Positions 35,861 through 45,880 of a DNA stretch of 64,000 nucleotides are shown in pieces. Every line of letters begins with the position of its first letter. The stretch's first letter is position 1. This DNA is from Salticus scenicus. Its lineage: Eukaryota > Arthropoda > Arachnida > Araneae > Salticidae. A program made the position numbers and the translations under genes. The stretch covers positions 66,282,718 to 66,346,717 of the forward strand of contig OZ005650.1 in NCBI GenBank assembly GCA_963930645.1, read 5' to 3'. The notes beneath the pieces are model-generated. The model was given only the letters and a program-made list of their open reading frames with translations, made no database searches and was not told the DNA's origin.

Positions 35861-36727
35861 AAGTAGATAAAAAATGAAATAAAAATGGCAAGAAATTGAC
35901 CTTTAGAATACCGATGAGTTATAGGGTCTCAAATTAATATTACTCTACAACCGAGAAAGTTTATTCGGTGGCAATTCTAAAGAAAGTTTATAAACAGTAT
36001 TTCTACTGTGCATTTCTTATTCACTGAAATTAATTTAATTACAACCATATCGCTATCAATGACTGACAGGAATATTAGTAAACGAACTTTCTTTATACTC
36101 AGGAATGGGAATTAGGCGCAAAACTCATACTAATATTTATTTTTAAAATTTCCGTATATAAATGAATCATTGATATATATATAGAGAGAGGGAGATAGAT
36201 AGATAGTTAAGTTACGACTTCTGCGCAAAATTTTATTAATCATCTACATTCTAAGTACAACTTCATTTTTCTTAAGCTTATATTTTTATTATAATTATGT
36301 ATCTTGATGATATACTTTGTGTAAATAAAACACATATCACCCATTAGCTCTCTTAAAATGTGATTTTGAAATAATTAAATCTTAAAATAGAAAGAATGGA
36401 GGACAAACTATTCAGAAATATACTTAAAAGTAATGGTATAAATTAAAAGAAACACAAAACATTGCGTTGCTATTTATGCATTTTCTTTCTTTTTTCTTTT
36501 TTTTCTTTTTAATAAAAAAGATTTGGAAGTAATATACCAGAAAATATAAATATACATATAGAAAACACTCCACACTTGTATACATTAAAATTGGTGTTCA
36601 TTTGTCTTTAAAAAGTAGCAAATATCTATTTTCCTTCTCTTGAAATAAATATCGCAATATATCACCAATATCGATATTAACTTGATGATATATCGCGATA
36701 TTTAATTTCTGATATCGTCCAGCTCTA
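35861..36727. repeat. 867-bp right-end segment of the hAT element, copy 2
   Basis: This is the outer copy, bordered directly by the right GTCAGAAG duplication. It differs from copy 1 at only a handful of positions, for example GTGTTGC versus GCGTTGC. Confidence 0.9.
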
Positions 36728-37016
36728 GTCAGAAGCTTAGGTAGATCTCGGAAATTGGTGTTTCAAAAAATAACTCTACTACATATATATATACATTATA
36801 TATATATATATATATATTTCTAATTTTTTACCTCGCTTTATGTAAGCTTCGTTTTATATGTCTCTACATGTGTATAAAGTTTATCTTACCAGAAAAATGT
36901 TAGGTTTCTACTTCTTTAGGTCACTTTTATATCTTGTGATCATATTATCTCCAAAAAATGCATATAATGTGTGTAATAGTTTGTAATGGAAGTCGTGTGG
37001 TTGTTTCACACCAGAT

Positions 37017-37639
37017 ATTTTAATAATATGTTTGTATAATCAATTTGAATTTTTCAAAATAGACATGGAATAAGCAAAATTTACAATATTTAATAAATGA
37101 AATATTTGTATTTTTCTAAGGGTGGATGTAAAGGTATATTTTATATCTTGAATTTCAATCCTCCACTTTTTCCCTCCAATGTTTACAACTACATTGTCAT
37201 TTCCTCTCTCATAGACACATATATCTTTTAAAAATTAGTTATTAAGCATGATGAAATTAAATGATTCACGTACCTTTCATGCAATTTTTTGCTTTCCGAA
37301 AATACATACGTAAGGAAATCATTGTAATCGTGACAAAATTCTGACTTTGCGATGTTGGCGTATCTACATGTTTTGAGGTCCCATCTCTAACAGCACATCT
37401 TCTCCAAATAAAATCCTGAGGATGTCCTCTGGATGAAAAGGATATCTACAGACATCCTATGGACATCTTCAGGATGGGTTATGGAGAAGTGTGTTGTTAG
37501 GGATGAGTTAATTTTTACTATTTTCATGATGATGATGATGATGATGATGTATGTGTATGTATGTGAGTGATCACAATATCATCTAAATGCTTTTTTTCGA
37601 AGGGTAGGCAAAAAACCAGGGTTTTTTTTAGGAAAAAAA
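37017..37639. other. AT-rich DNA with a small foldback and (GAT)n
   Basis: The stretch 37386-37506 is a foldback: CATCTCTAACAGCACA and TTCTCCA on the left are mirrored by TGGAGAAGTGTG and TGTTAGGGATG on the right. GGATGTCC motifs lie inside. (GAT)n is at 37528-37550. No gene was seen. Confidence 0.55.
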
Positions 37640-38620
37640 AAAAACTTTTTAGGTTGATTTTTTTTAGAAATCGACCTATTGCAACCACTTCGTATATCTA
37701 TATATTTATCTATCTATAATGAAATTTGTCATTACAATAACTCTCGAAATAATACTCCAAATCGAACCAAATTTGCATTGCTAACTGATCTTATAAATAT
37801 CTTGGATGAGTACGGTAACCAAATTGCTCTGACATTTTGTTTTCAAGTGGCGGCCACTTGAGAATTTCAAACCCACATTGTGAAAAGTGTATTTAAAGCC
37901 AGATTTTTTGTATTTTAATGTAAATATACATAACATAAGGGTTTCGATGAACTTTATTAATGAACTTTATCCGCCCTTTTTATTAAAATGGCGGGTATCT
38001 TAAGTTAAGCGGGGCCACTTGAAATCAAGATACCACTTGAAAATTTAAAATCATGATAACTTCCAAATAATACTCCAAATCGAACCAAACTTGGACAGTG
38101 AACTTATCTGATAAATAACTTGTGTGAGTTTGTTCAAGTTGCTCCGTCATTTTGTTTTCAAGCGAAGTCCACTTGAAAATTTCAAATTTAAATTGTAAAA
38201 AGCGTATTCAGAATTTGTTTCTATTTGGGTGTATACATAGACCATAAAAGTGTCTCACTGAAGTTTATTAATGAACTTTATCTGCCATTTTTAATAAAGT
38301 GGTGGATATCTTAAGTTAAGCAGGGCCATTTGAAATCAGGCTACCATCACATGAAAATTTAAAATCACGATAACTTCCGAAATAATACTCCAAATCGAAC
38401 CAAATTTAGACAGTTTCTTAACTTATTTTATGAAGATCTTGGATGAGTTTCTTAACCTAGTTGCAGCGACATTCTGCTTTCAAAAAATTTTCAAATTCGA
38501 ATTGTAAAAAGCATATTCCGAATTTGTTTGAATTTTAATGTATACATAAACCAAAAAATGTCTCAATAAAATTTATTAATGAACTTCATCCGCTATTTTC
38601 ACCAAAGTTGCAGATATCCA
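37640..38620 (-). repeat. S3 array, reverse-complement copy
   Basis: It starts at the (GATA)-type end and runs CAAGTGGCGGCCACTTG, AATACTCCAAATCGAACC, TGAACTTTATCCGCC and AAGTTAAGCGGGGCCACTTG, mirroring 5560-7250. Three units are visible. Confidence 0.75.
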
Positions 38621-38764
38621 TATTATCGTAAGGGAAAAACATAGATATAAAATACGAAAAAAAAATCTTCTGTCATCGGTAGAGTAATCAATCCGGGTCC
38701 CCACTGACTGCGACAGCGTACAAACCTGCACACAACGCGCATATTCGCCCACCGTTCCCGAGCC

Positions 38765-40262
38765 TCTTAATTGTTTTACACTTCCAAAAATATCCACAAT
38801 CGTTTTATCAGGCTTTTAAACCTAATAATACTAAATCCCAACGTTCTATCTAATTTCTTATTTTTGCCCCTGCGCTGGTCCTTCCCGCCCCTCATAATAA
38901 TTCTACACTTTCGTAAATATCCGCAATCGATATATCGAACCTTAAAACCTAATAATACTATTTTTGAACGTTTAAACCACGGCCCTACTAGATCACTCTA
39001 CGCCAAAGGCGCCAACGTTAAAGCGGCCATAACAATCGACGATTTCTCCGGAATCAAATTCATTGAATGTTAGGGTTGGCATGCAGCGCCGCCACAGCAA
39101 ACTTGCAGAGCATTTAAATTAATTTAAAATTTAAAATGCAGTCATCAGATGCGCAAAAATATCTGAATCATAAAAATAATTGTGGCAATAATTTTAAACC
39201 AATTCACGGAAAAATAATAAATTATTTTTTCCTTTTTTTAATAATTAATTGTTGAACCATGGATGAATATTTCTTGCTTCTTGGCATAAACTTAGCACGA
39301 TGTAACGTTAAAACTGATTTTCAGGGTTGGGAGCGAGCGCCATCTACTTTCCCAGATGGATTCCGCGGCATGCATTGATATTTGCAGTTTTGTTATGGCC
39401 GCTTTCACGACGTTGGCGCGTTGGCGTCGAGGAGTGATCTAGTAGGGCCGTGGTTTAAACTCTAATTTCTATATTTTTGCTCCTTCGCCCCCACCCCCTC
39501 CCTCCTTCCCGTCTATCCTAATACTTTTTCTCTTCTCTTCAGGAAATGTAATCGATTTGTAGGTCCCCAAAACCAACACGTACCAATTTTGTACGGTTTA
39601 AATCTATTTCTATTGTTTTGCCCTTCGCCCTTCCCTTCCCGGCTCTCCTAAAAAGTTTACAGATTTGAAAATCGACTTGTAAGTATCAAAAACCTCTATG
39701 TACCAATTTTGAAAGATATCTAACTCTATTTTTTCCCCTCCGTCACCCCCTTCCCGCCTCTCCTAATAGCTTATTTACACTTTCGAAAATATCCTCATTC
39801 GACTTGCAGGCCTCTAAAATCTATCTATACACTTTCAAAAATATCCGCAATCGTTTTCTCAGGCTTTTAACCTAATAATACTAAATTCCAACATTCTACC
39901 TAGTTTCTTTATTTTTGCCCCTGCGCTCACCCTTTCCGCCCCTCGTAATAATTCTACACTTTTGTAAATATCCGCAATCGATTTATAGGGCCTTGAAACC
40001 TAATAATACTAATTTTCAACGCTCTAAATCTTATTTCTATATTTTTACCCCTCTATCCTAATAATTCTACAAATTCGAAACTATCCGCAATCGATTTGTA
40101 GTTATCAAAAACCTCTATGTACCGATTTTGAACAATCTAACTCCTTTTTTTTTTTTTTTTTGTCCCTCCGCCTCCCCGCCCCCTTCCCGGCCCACCTAGG
40201 ACGAATTTCTAAAATTCTATAAATTAGTTTTAGGCATTTGTGTGAGCTATATTTTAGAGCAA
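38765..40262 (+). repeat. Tandem array with TATCCGCAATCGATTT units
   Basis: Units of about 115-170 bp contain ACACTTTCGTAAATATCCGC, AATCGATTTATAGG, CCTAATAATACTA, a C-rich CCCTTCCCGCC block and TTCTA. At least eight can be counted. A 477-bp MITE interrupts one. The last unit contains the uninterrupted paralogue of the 13.3-kb insertion site (about 40201-40262). Confidence 0.75.
38977..39453. mobile_element. 477-bp MITE with CCACGGCCC ends in TTTAAA
   Basis: Terminal repeats of about 60 bp: CCACGGCCCTACTAGATCAC, then GCGCCAACGT and AAAGCGGCCATAACA, mirrored on the right. TTTAAA flanks both sides (38971-38976 and 39454-39459), and the array sister units show no insertion. Because TTTAAA contains TTAA, the target could also be read as TTAA with ends A-CCACGG. 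No transposase was seen. Confidence 0.85.
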
Positions 40263-40265
40263 AAG

Positions 40266-40268
<3 letters not shown>

Positions 40269-40308
<40 letters not shown>

Positions 40309-40310
40309 TA
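40269..40310. repeat. (TA)n microsatellite next to the empty-site paralogue
   Basis: A (TA)n tract follows AGAGCAAAAGTCTCA, the right side of the uninterrupted paralogue used to define the 13.3-kb insertion. Confidence 0.9.
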
Positions 40311-40402
40311 AAGGATTATTTGAAATTACGTTATGACCCCCCTCCTCCCCCCAGTGCGGCTGAATTTTTAAAATTCCAGAAATTAGTTTTTAAGTATTTG
40401 TA

Positions 40403-40676
40403 CACTGCAAATTCACGTGTCTTAAATTCAGTCATATAAGCGTCTTAAAATAGATTTAAGACATCAAAGTGTCTTAAACGAAAAAATTTCAGTCACTTAT
40501 GTGTCTTAAAATATAAGTAAGACATGATGCCGTCTTAATTTCAGTCAGGTATGTGTCTTAAAATATACACTGCAAATTCACGTGTCTTAAAATCAGTCAC
40601 ATAAGCGTCTTAAAAAGAATTAAGACACGACAAGTGTCTTAATTTCAGTCACGTAACGGTAGTGTCTTAATCTCTG
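40403..40676 (+). repeat. Left terminal region with ~10 GTGTCTTAAA motifs
   Basis: Motif copies (GTGTCTTAA, GCGTCTTAA, CCGTCTTAA) are spaced about 20-35 bp apart, several separated by TTCAGTCAC.TA. The terminal sequence TACACTGCAAATTCACGTG occurs twice, at 40401 and 40566, so the left end is duplicated in tandem. Such arrays are typical of sub-terminal transposase-binding sites; that role is inferred. Confidence 0.75.
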
Positions 40677-40932
40677 CTGAGAGCATGTGCAAAACAACCT
40701 ACCCAGCATGCATCACGACTACAGTTATGGCGGACTCCTCGCAAGGAAAAACTTTTAGATCCCATTTACAATTCAGTTTTAATAAAGTTCAACTCCCTGG
40801 TCAAAAGAGGAAATTACTAGGATAAGAGACGATCCTCTTGGCAACCGGTCTTTTACCCACAATTCCTTTGTAATCGCAGTTCACGGATTGTAAACAAAAA
40901 CATGGCGTTGTTTGCAACGCCGGAGATAATTG
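40677..40932 (+). promoter_or_regulatory. Probable TATA-less promoter and 5' leader of the cargo gene
   Basis: This is a moderately GC-rich, non-repeat stretch just inside the element end. It contains CCCAGCATGCATCACGACTACAG, which resembles in rearranged form the CCCAGCATGC/ACTACA promoter motif bound by ZNF143-type factors in animals. It also contains TATGGCGGAC (YY1-like) and CCCACAATTCC. No TATA box is apparent. An upstream ATG at 40902 opens an 18-codon frame overlapping the main start. The promoter role is inferred from position and motif content. Confidence 0.4.
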
Positions 40933-41001
40933 ATGCTTGTGTGCACGTATTTTTTTGAATTTCTACAAAAATATGAAGCAATTGAGACGGAAGTCATTTT
41001 G
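40933..41001 (+). CDS. Cargo gene exon 1 (23 codons)
   Basis: ATG opens MLVCTYFFEFLQKYEAIE, then TEVIL, with a good donor TTTTG|GTAAGTG in phase 0. I do not recognise the protein. An in-frame start is available, but the other upstream ATG (40902) gives MALFATPEIIDACVHVFF and then stops within a seven-T run. If that run were six T, the upstream frame would continue straight into the same EFLQKYEAIE sequence. Which start is real therefore depends on one homopolymer base. The aromatic- and acid-rich peptide suggests a short helix. Confidence 0.5.
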
Positions 41002-41558
41002 GTAAGTGATATTTATTTCCTTTTGTTCAGAGATGATTAATACGATAACTGATTGTTAATAATTAAGGATTAAACATGCATGCATACAAATAAGGGTGTC
41101 TTGTTAATCGAAGTATAACATTATGCACAATTTTTGAAAAAAAAAATCAGTAAATAATTAGTTCATTGTTTAATCGTTGTTGCGTGTGCATAAAGTTTAG
41201 TATTATCTTGCAGAAGTAATTTAATGTAGACAAGTAATGTATAAAATGCTTATACATTACATTGTACAATCAAATAAAAGTTTAAGAAGCGTTTCCTTGT
41301 GATATTTCAGCAATTGTTGTTAAAGAATTTAAGTTATGAGACATTTTCTTTTCTGTTTGTTATTTCATTTAGTAGTATATGTTTTTATCGAAATGAAGTT
41401 TAATAAATATGTTTAGGAGGATACTGTAATACCAACAATGTTACAGTATGCCTATTCCTATTTGTCTCTGAATCTAATATATAGCTAAATTCGATAATGA
41501 AGTGTCTGAAACATTTAAATTGCATGCATCTTTAATTATTATTATTTTATAAGCAGAT
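41002..41558. other. Intron 1, first part
   Basis: Unremarkable AT-rich sequence following the donor. No coding continuation or RNA gene was seen. Confidence 0.45.
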
Positions 41559-42309
41559 TAGGGGTCTGTCTAGACTTTTCAGACGGAGACCTGTTCTTGA
41601 GAAATTGTGAAAAATCTACACATAATTTTGTGAATCAAATAGTAATATCAGGGATGAGATTTTTCAGCTTTTCAGCTGATTTCAGCTTTTTTGTACATTT
41701 AGCTTTTCAGCTTTTAAATTTTTTTTAGCTTTTTTTAATGTTTCTAATGTGCATTTCTTCTTTTTTTATACATTTAAGGTTAAAATAAATATTTATTACT
41801 CTAATATAATAGATTTTGTCATCAAAATTCTAATGTTTAATCTCAACGTCTTGTCTTTGCGTACAGTTTCAGCTTTTTTGTATTTTTGCTAATCTCATCC
41901 CTGTAATATGAAAATCAAGTCCTACTGAACTTTTTGGCTAGGGTTCTCTCTCTCTCTCTCTTTTTTTTTTTAAGGTAATTTTGCAATCATTTTAGACAAT
42001 GAAAGTTCACTTTTATAGAATTAAACTCACACATACGCACAGAAACCTTTCATAAATTTGAAATTGAATAGCAGCTGTTTGGGGGAAATACAGCAAAGCA
42101 CATACAATTACTCAAGTGGCCTTTTGCTCCGTAGAAAATTAGGTTTCGAAGTAAAAGAAATTTATCAAAGGTCTGTTTTCACGAGAAAAATTTTTGTGAA
42201 GGGTCCTGTTTGAGGATAAAAAAAAATCTGTGAAAGATCCTTTTTTAATGTATAAAATTTTGTGAAGGGTCCTTTAACAGATCCAGTTTTACCTCTGGAC
42301 AGACCCCTG
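41559..42309. mobile_element. hAT-like element with AGGGGTCTGTC ends, in intron 1
   Basis: TAGGGGTCTGTCTAGA on the left is mirrored by CAGGGGTCTGTCCAGA (complement) on the right. The interior has repeated TTTTGTGAAGGGTCC, as in the related elements at 47424-48232 and 50461-50899. A younger 255-bp MITE lies inside. A clear 8-bp target duplication was not found. Confidence 0.7.
41649..41903. mobile_element. 255-bp MITE with CAGGGATGAGATT ends and TSD TAATAT
   Basis: The inverted ends CAGGGATGAGATT and (complement) CAGGGATGAGATTA enclose repeated TTTCAGCTTTT. TAATAT is present on both sides (41643-41648 and 41904-41909). It shares the CAGGGATG start and six-base target duplication with the element at 35540. 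Confidence 0.8.
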
Positions 42310-42482
42310 TAAGATACATATTAAATGGGAAAACAGCACATAAAATATAATATATGATAAAAAGTAGATATTTTTCCTGAGTATGTGAAATTAAGTATCA
42401 ATAAAACAGTGAAAGTTTTTAAAATAAAAATTAAAACTTTCAAAAGGCAAGAGAAATGATATATAGTTATATAAATGTTATA

Positions 42483-42633
42483 CAGTCGAACCTTGTTAAC
42501 GTGAATCTCAAAGGGGATAAAAATTTGTACCTGCTTCGGTAACTAATCTTTATGTAATTAAACTAATCTTCATTGTGAAAGTTATTATGGAAACATTATG
42601 TTAAAAGTAATTCATGTTAACAAGGTTCGACTG
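42483..42633. mobile_element. 151-bp pogo/Tigger-like MITE at TA
   Basis: The ends CAGTCGAACCTTGTTAAC and (complement) CAGTCGAACCTTGTTAAC are perfectly inverted, with TA on both sides. The CAGTCGAACC start is typical of pogo/Tigger elements. It carries no coding sequence. Confidence 0.85.
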
Positions 42634-42859
42634 TATTTAATAATATTTGGCAGGAAATTTCTGTTTTGCAAGCTACATTATATAAGAATGAAGTATTGAC
42701 TTCTTTATTTCCTTATTTAATTTCATGGTGATTTAGTAATCTTTTCTTTCTTTCTCTTTTTTTTTTCACTTTTTCTTTTTTTAGTGAAAAGTCGTTAGAC
42801 TTTTTACGTGTTTTTATTAACTTCGATTCTTGTTTTGTTTGTTTGTCCAGTACAAATCT

Positions 42860-43770
42860 TGCAATCGATTTTTAACTAACTTCCCAACTAGCTAGACATT
42901 TGAAACTTTCAAAATAGCTCAGAACATGGTGATAATGCATTTTTTAAATACTTTTAGTCAACTGGTTCTGGTCCCCGCTGCCCTCAGCAGTGTTTATGTG
43001 ATTCGACAAAGAATTTATTTAACATAACTTCCCGACTAGCTAGACATTTGAAATTTTCAGAATAGTTCAAAACACGACTACAATGCATTTTTTTAATAAT
43101 TTTAGCCAACTGTTTTGGGTCCCCACTGCCTTCGGTAGCGTTTATTATGTGGTTCAACAAATATGTAACTTCCCGACTAGCTAGACATTTGAAACTTTCA
43201 GAATATCTCAGAACATGGTGAAAATGCATTTTTAAATACTTTTAGCTAACGGTTACGGGTCCCAGCTGCCTTCGGCAGCGTTTATCATATGCTTCAAAGA
43301 TCATTTAACTTCCCGACTAGCTAAACATTTTAAACTTTCAGAATAGCTCAGAACACGGTGACAATACTTTTTTTAATACGTTTAGCCAACTGTTTCAGTA
43401 CCCTGCTGCCTTTGGTAGAGTTTATATGATTCAGTGGCGGATTGAAGGGGGGAGGGTTCCCCCCCCCCCCAAAACACTGACATTTACAATTGAATATTGC
43501 AATTGTAAATTTTTTATTGGTCTAGAATAACAGTTTTAAAAATCTTTGCCCTCCCCCCCCCCCCCCCCTTCAAAGTGAAGTTCTGGATCCGCCACTGATA
43601 TGATTCAGCAAAAAATTTATTTTACTAACTTCCCGACTAGCTAGACATTTAAAAATTTCAAAATAGCTCAGAACACGGTGGAAATGCATTTTTTTTCATA
43701 CTTTTAACCAACTGTTTCAGGTCCCCGCTGCCTTTGGTAGCATTCATATGATTCAACAGAAAATTTAAAA
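42860..43770 (+). repeat. Tandem ~141-148-bp units, five copies, in intron 1
   Basis: Each unit has AACTTCCCGACTAGCTAGAC, ATTTGAAACTTTCAGAATAG, CTCAGAACACGGTGA, AATGCATTTTT and CTGCCTTCGG.AGCGTTTAT. Unit 4 is split by a hAT MITE. The same units fill the hAT-like element at 47424-48232. Minus-strand frames here are array translations, not genes. Confidence 0.85.
43432..43597. mobile_element. 166-bp hAT MITE, CAGTGGCGGAT ends, 8-bp TSD ATATGATT
   Basis: CAGTGGCGGATTGAAG and (complement) CAGTGGCGGATCCAG are inverted. ATATGATT is duplicated perfectly at 43424-43431 and 43598-43605. C-runs and G-runs inside the arms are complementary. The sister array units lack it, which confirms insertion. Confidence 0.92.
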
Positions 43771-43846
43771 CATGATATAAAAAAAAGTTGTTTTTATCTT
43801 GTAATATTTTTATTGTCTTTCTAATATTAACAATATTCTTTTCTAG

Positions 43847-43960
43847 ATACAACAAATGTCGCAGCAGAAGAATTACCTGTATTTTCAGTATATTAAAGAT
43901 AAATTTCAGGAGCCATCTGAATTTCTTTCATCCCCTGCAATATTACAGACTCAATTCAAG
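43847..43960 (+). CDS. Cargo gene exon 2 (38 codons)
   Basis: It is preceded by a pyrimidine tract and TTTTCTAG and followed by AAG|GTAAGA. Length 114 bp, open in phase 0, which is the phase left by exon 1. It reads IQQMSQQKNYLYFQYIKDKF and then QEPSEFLSSPAILQTQFK. One further frame is open by chance and the third contains a stop. Codon use is more balanced than the surrounding AT-rich DNA. No domain is recognised; a helical, glutamine/aromatic-rich segment followed by a Pro/Ser turn is all that can be said. Confidence 0.6.
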
Positions 43961-44470
43961 GTAAGATTTTTATTATTTTATATTATTAAAATTTTATTTA
44001 TTTATTTTTTAAGTTACTTAAAAGCCTTTTCATAAATATTTTAAACTTTCTGCATAATCAGGGACAAAATTTTAAATGCACAAACGTGTCAGTTTTTTCT
44101 TTACATTGAAGCAATTATTTACATTGAAGCAAAAATCAAAGAGTGTTTTCATTTTTCTATAAATAATTTAACCTGTATTTAGAGTTGTAAACTGATGTAT
44201 ATGTTGAAACGTTCAACATAAATAAAACCAGAAATCCACACATCAAAACAAATGTAAACAATGAAATTTATAGTTTTCAAGAAAAGGAAAAAAAAAAAAC
44301 AAAAAAAAAAACAAGGTAGAACTTATTTTAGTGGTGGTATTTTAGAAATTGAATCTTAATAAGATTAAAGAAAGTTTATTTTAAGCAAGATCCAGATCTT
44401 CAAGGTAAATATCTAAATTCTTTTAAACCAGTAGTATTTGTGCTTGAACAAAAAATGATTTCATATACTG

Positions 44471-44505
<35 letters not shown>

Positions 44506-45880
44506 TTGGCTTTACCTATAATTCTAAACTATAATAAAAATTGCAAGTTTATAATAAAAGTTATTATATCAGATGTTTACATATACTCAATTTTGTATTT
44601 TGCCTTATGGAACAATTTTTAATTTGTTAAGTGAAAAGAAAAATACTTACATTGAATTTTATATGTATACTATATTTATACTTTTTACTTGCCTTCATTT
44701 ATTTTTAAATATTTCATGTATCTTATATGCTTGCTCATATGTCTTCACTATCATTTTTAATGCATTACGGCTTTAAAATTTTAATTTAAATATGCAAACA
44801 ATAAAATACCCAAAATCCACAATATTCTAAAATCTGCACAATCTCTGGTTCCAAACTGTGCAGATTTCTGGGAGTGTACTGTATATATTTTTAAATTTTT
44901 GAATATTACAATATTTCTAGGTACACTAATATCAATATTCAATTGTTTATTAATATTTTTGTTCGAATTCTTTCTTCCCCTCTGTCATTAGCAGTTTGTG
45001 CTAGCTAATCCCCTTCCCCTTTTTTTGTTTTTGTGTCATCAATTTTCAATTAGTAAAACAGTAAAAATGATATTAGTGATAGGTATTTATGTATAATTTA
45101 AAATTTTCTTGAATTTTTCTATATTTATTAATATGCTAAATATTTCACTTTATATTTAAAATAAATTTAAATATTTGTATACTTATACAGTCATTAAATG
45201 GATCCTTCATAAATCCTAGTTATTTTTAATACTACTCTTATATATGTACTAATATATATTTTTTAAAACATGCTCATTGCTCAATCCCCCAGTAGCAGAA
45301 TTTTATCTGCCAATCTGCGACAGCTATTTAGGTATCAGAAAATAATCTGCATCATAATTTTGCAATAATAATTAACTGAAAAAAATATTGCCAGATTCAG
45401 TAAACATATTTTTGATCCCAAGTTTGTGTTTATCTAATGTTAGTTAACCAGATATGATCAAAGCATTGTAATATTAAAATTTTAGTTAAGGTAAAGTGTT
45501 GACATTATTCATTATTCTTGATATCACACAAGAAATATGTCCATGATTTTGTTCATAGCTCCAGTAAAATGTTTGTATGTAAGGGACTCCAAATTGAAAT
45601 TAATGCAGCTTTCAAAAATTATAACTAGATGTAGAACCATTAAGAAATATAAACACACTCTTATCAACAATTCCAGTTTGTTCGTCATTGCCATCTGTAC
45701 ATTATCTTAAATTGCATTTTGCTCACTTTCTCAGTGACCAAGTCCCAACTTTTACAGGAAGCTTCTGATATTGGAATTGTGTGTATAAGTGACTTAATAA
45801 GTACAAGTATTTTCTTTTAAAGATCACCAACGGGTTTTTTTGTATGAAGACTTCATGTCATATGTGATCCCTATTGAAAT
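43961..45880. other. Intron 2, first part: AT-rich with A-runs
   Basis: A-runs occur at about 44289-44310 and 44470-44501, and a small palindrome TATGTTGAA-ACG-TTCAACATA near 44199. I saw no further convincing exon. The 60-67-codon frames here are low-complexity. Confidence 0.45.

Larger units (their letters stand above)
31742..36727. mobile_element. hAT-type element, 4,986 bp, 8-bp TSD GTCAGAAG
   Basis: The termini TAGGGCTGGATTAT and (complement) TAGAGCTGGACGAT are inverted. GTCAGAAG is duplicated perfectly at 31734-31741 and 36728-36735, and an 8-bp duplication fits the hAT superfamily. Sub-terminal DNA is rich in ATATCGCGATAT-like palindromes. No hAT transposase is readable. The interior has 118-bp and 144-bp tandem repeats, a Tc1 relic, a small MITE and an 867-bp duplicated right end, so it is a non-autonomous, rearranged copy. 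Confidence 0.85.
29646..37016. mobile_element. S2 palindromic element split by a hAT-type insertion
   Basis: The left end is ATCTGGTGTGAAACCACACG, followed by CTTCCATTACCCACTATTACAC. The right end is the complement (GTAATGGAAGTCGTGTGGTTG..CACACCAGAT). The interior at 29975-30315 is inverted relative to 30710-31060 (TCAAAAACGGCTC.AACGATTTTC, AAACACTCTATTAGATGTCC). Removing the 31742-36727 insertion leaves roughly 2.4 kb. A partial third copy lies at 53785-54571. No protein domain was recognised and the target duplication is unclear. Confidence 0.65.

Noticed and set aside
42984..43855. Minus-strand frames with repeated ECLASREV-like peptides
   Set aside because: They are translations of the 140-bp tandem array and change frame between units.
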